Assembly: GCF_013085545.1 (NCBI RefSeq)
Contig: NZ_CP039543.1
Location: 3,999,322 to 4,063,321, forward strand
Direction: 5' to 3'
Length of the DNA stretch: 64,000 nt
Origin: Oceanidesulfovibrio marinus
GTDB lineage: Bacteria > Desulfobacterota > Desulfovibrionia > Desulfovibrionales > Desulfovibrionaceae
The position numbers were made by a program, and so were the translations under genes. Positions within the stretch are counted from its first letter, which is position 1. Each line of letters opens with the position of its first letter. The notes under the pieces are model-generated. The model had not been told where the DNA came from. It saw only the letters and a list, made by a program, of their open reading frames with translations, and searched no databases. Below, piece after piece: positions 63,436-64,000 of the stretch.

Positions 63436-64000
63436 CTAGCTCGTGGCCGCGGTCCGCGCCTGCTCGAATGGCAGCGGCGCCGGGTCGTACGCCTTGCCCT
63501 GGCGGATGTCCTGGAGCAACCGCCGCTCCGTCTCCGCCGCCGGCTGGCGCTGCTTGAGCCCCAGATTTTCCCACTGCGCCAGCTCGCCTTCCATGAACCT
63601 GTGCTCCATGTTGCTGTCCTGGTCGTAGAGCGTGCCGATGGTGTACCACGCCGCGGCTGTCTCGAAGTCGCCCTGCACCCGGCTGGCCAAGCCCAGGTAG
63701 TAGGCCACCTCGCCGCGGTTGTGGTCGTTGGTGGCGTACTCCAGCAGCGGCGCGGCCGGCGCCTTGCCCAGCAGAAAGCGGATTGTTTTGGCGTAGATGT
63801 CCTGGGGAACGCGGTCCAGCCTGGTCAGGATGGTGGCGTCGTAGCCTTGCGGCGTGCGGTCGTTGGCGAGCCAGCCGATGGTCTGCAGCAGAAGCATGTA
63901 GGCGTGGAACCTGGGGCGCGTGTCGTACGTGAGCAGGTCGTCCACCATGACGGGGCGGTAGTACTGGCGCTCCATGAGCCCGGTGGCCACGCCGAGGTAC
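63436..64000 (-). CDS. Hypothetical protein with TPR-like helices (truncated by window edge)
   Basis: The minus strand is open from the window edge to a stop at 63436-63438. The visible 187 codons show helical pairs such as HNRGEVAYYLGLASRVQGDF followed by ETAAAWYTIGTLYD, resembling tetratricopeptide or similar repeats, and a Tyr/Arg-rich segment (YYRPVMVDDLLTYDT). A GTG at 63990 could serve as a start, but the frame stays open beyond it, so the N-terminus is probably missing. No catalytic motif or signal is visible in the part present. It is convergent with the histidine kinase gene. Confidence 0.5.
   Translation of the reverse strand, partial: YLGVATGLMERQYYRPVMVDDLLTYDTRPRFHAYMLLLQTIGWLANDRTPQGYDATILTRLDRVPQDIYAKTIRFLLGKAPAAPLLEYATNDHNRGEVAYYLGLASRVQGDFETAAAWYTIGTLYDQDSNMEHRFMEGELAQWENLGLKQRQPAAETERRLLQDIRQGKAYDPAPLPFEQARTAATS

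Overview
The window is high-GC DNA from a motile Gram-negative bacterium, most likely a sulfate-reducing deltaproteobacterium of the Desulfovibrio group. The evidence is a Desulfovibrio-style flagellar order (flgFGAHIJ-N-K-L, csrA-fliW, then flgM with its conserved 136-residue neighbour and maf), a chemoreceptor with a two-CW-type cysteine region, and a complete tol-pal operon. This assignment is inferred from gene content and order only. No CRISPR array, insertion sequence, rRNA or phage module was seen.

Layout. 1-1.1 kb: the 5' end of nusA, rimP and tRNA-Gly(CCC), all on the minus strand. 1.2-12.3 kb: a long plus-strand flagellar operon for rod, P/L rings and hook-associated proteins, behind a strong sigma-54-type promoter, followed by csrA and fliW. 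12.3-16.6 kb: a chemoreceptor, flgM, a conserved small protein and maf. 16.6-26.4 kb: an accessory region of acetyltransferases, small regulators, a membrane/kinase-like fusion, a methyltransferase, a sulfotransferase, a MarR-GNAT fusion with a DUF2000 partner, a TetR gene with tandem operators, and a frameshifted DUF4198 gene. Its first part (16.6-19.6 kb) is visibly AT-richer than its surroundings. 26.4-33 kb: glyA, a MerR regulator with its target exporter, a decayed acyltransferase fragment beside an intact acyltransferase, and a Tat-type amidohydrolase. 33-38.2 kb: a PocR-PAS hybrid kinase, an NTF2-like protein and an amidoligase/class I amidotransferase pair. 38.4-43.5 kb: malQ and a trehalose synthase-maltokinase fusion. 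43.6-53.5 kb: a SpoIIE phosphatase, a lytic transglycosylase, a phasin-like protein, a UbiB kinase, a beta-lactamase-fold hydrolase, two tandem PP2C phosphatases, an iron-sulfur protein and tag. 53.6-58.7 kb: pal-tolB-tolA-tolR-tolQ and a sirtuin. 58.9-63.3 kb: a von Willebrand-domain protein divergent from a two-component system. A truncated ORF closes the window.

How the genes work together. The flagellar block builds the distal rod, rings, hook-filament junction and its chaperone. CsrA/FliW and FlgM supply the translational and sigma-28 checkpoints of filament assembly. The Tol-Pal genes form one envelope machine. MalQ and TreS-maltokinase link alpha-glucans, maltose, maltose-1-phosphate and trehalose. 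The phosphatases and sensor kinases point to a signalling-rich lifestyle.

The best candidates for under-described biology are the YczE-like membrane domain fused to a cytidylate-kinase-like domain beside a MarR regulator, the amidoligase/C26 amidotransferase pair, the FlgJ carrying an M23 peptidase, and the repeated Ser/Thr-x-Asp-Gly-Gly-x-Thr-Trp modules in FlgK and FlgL.
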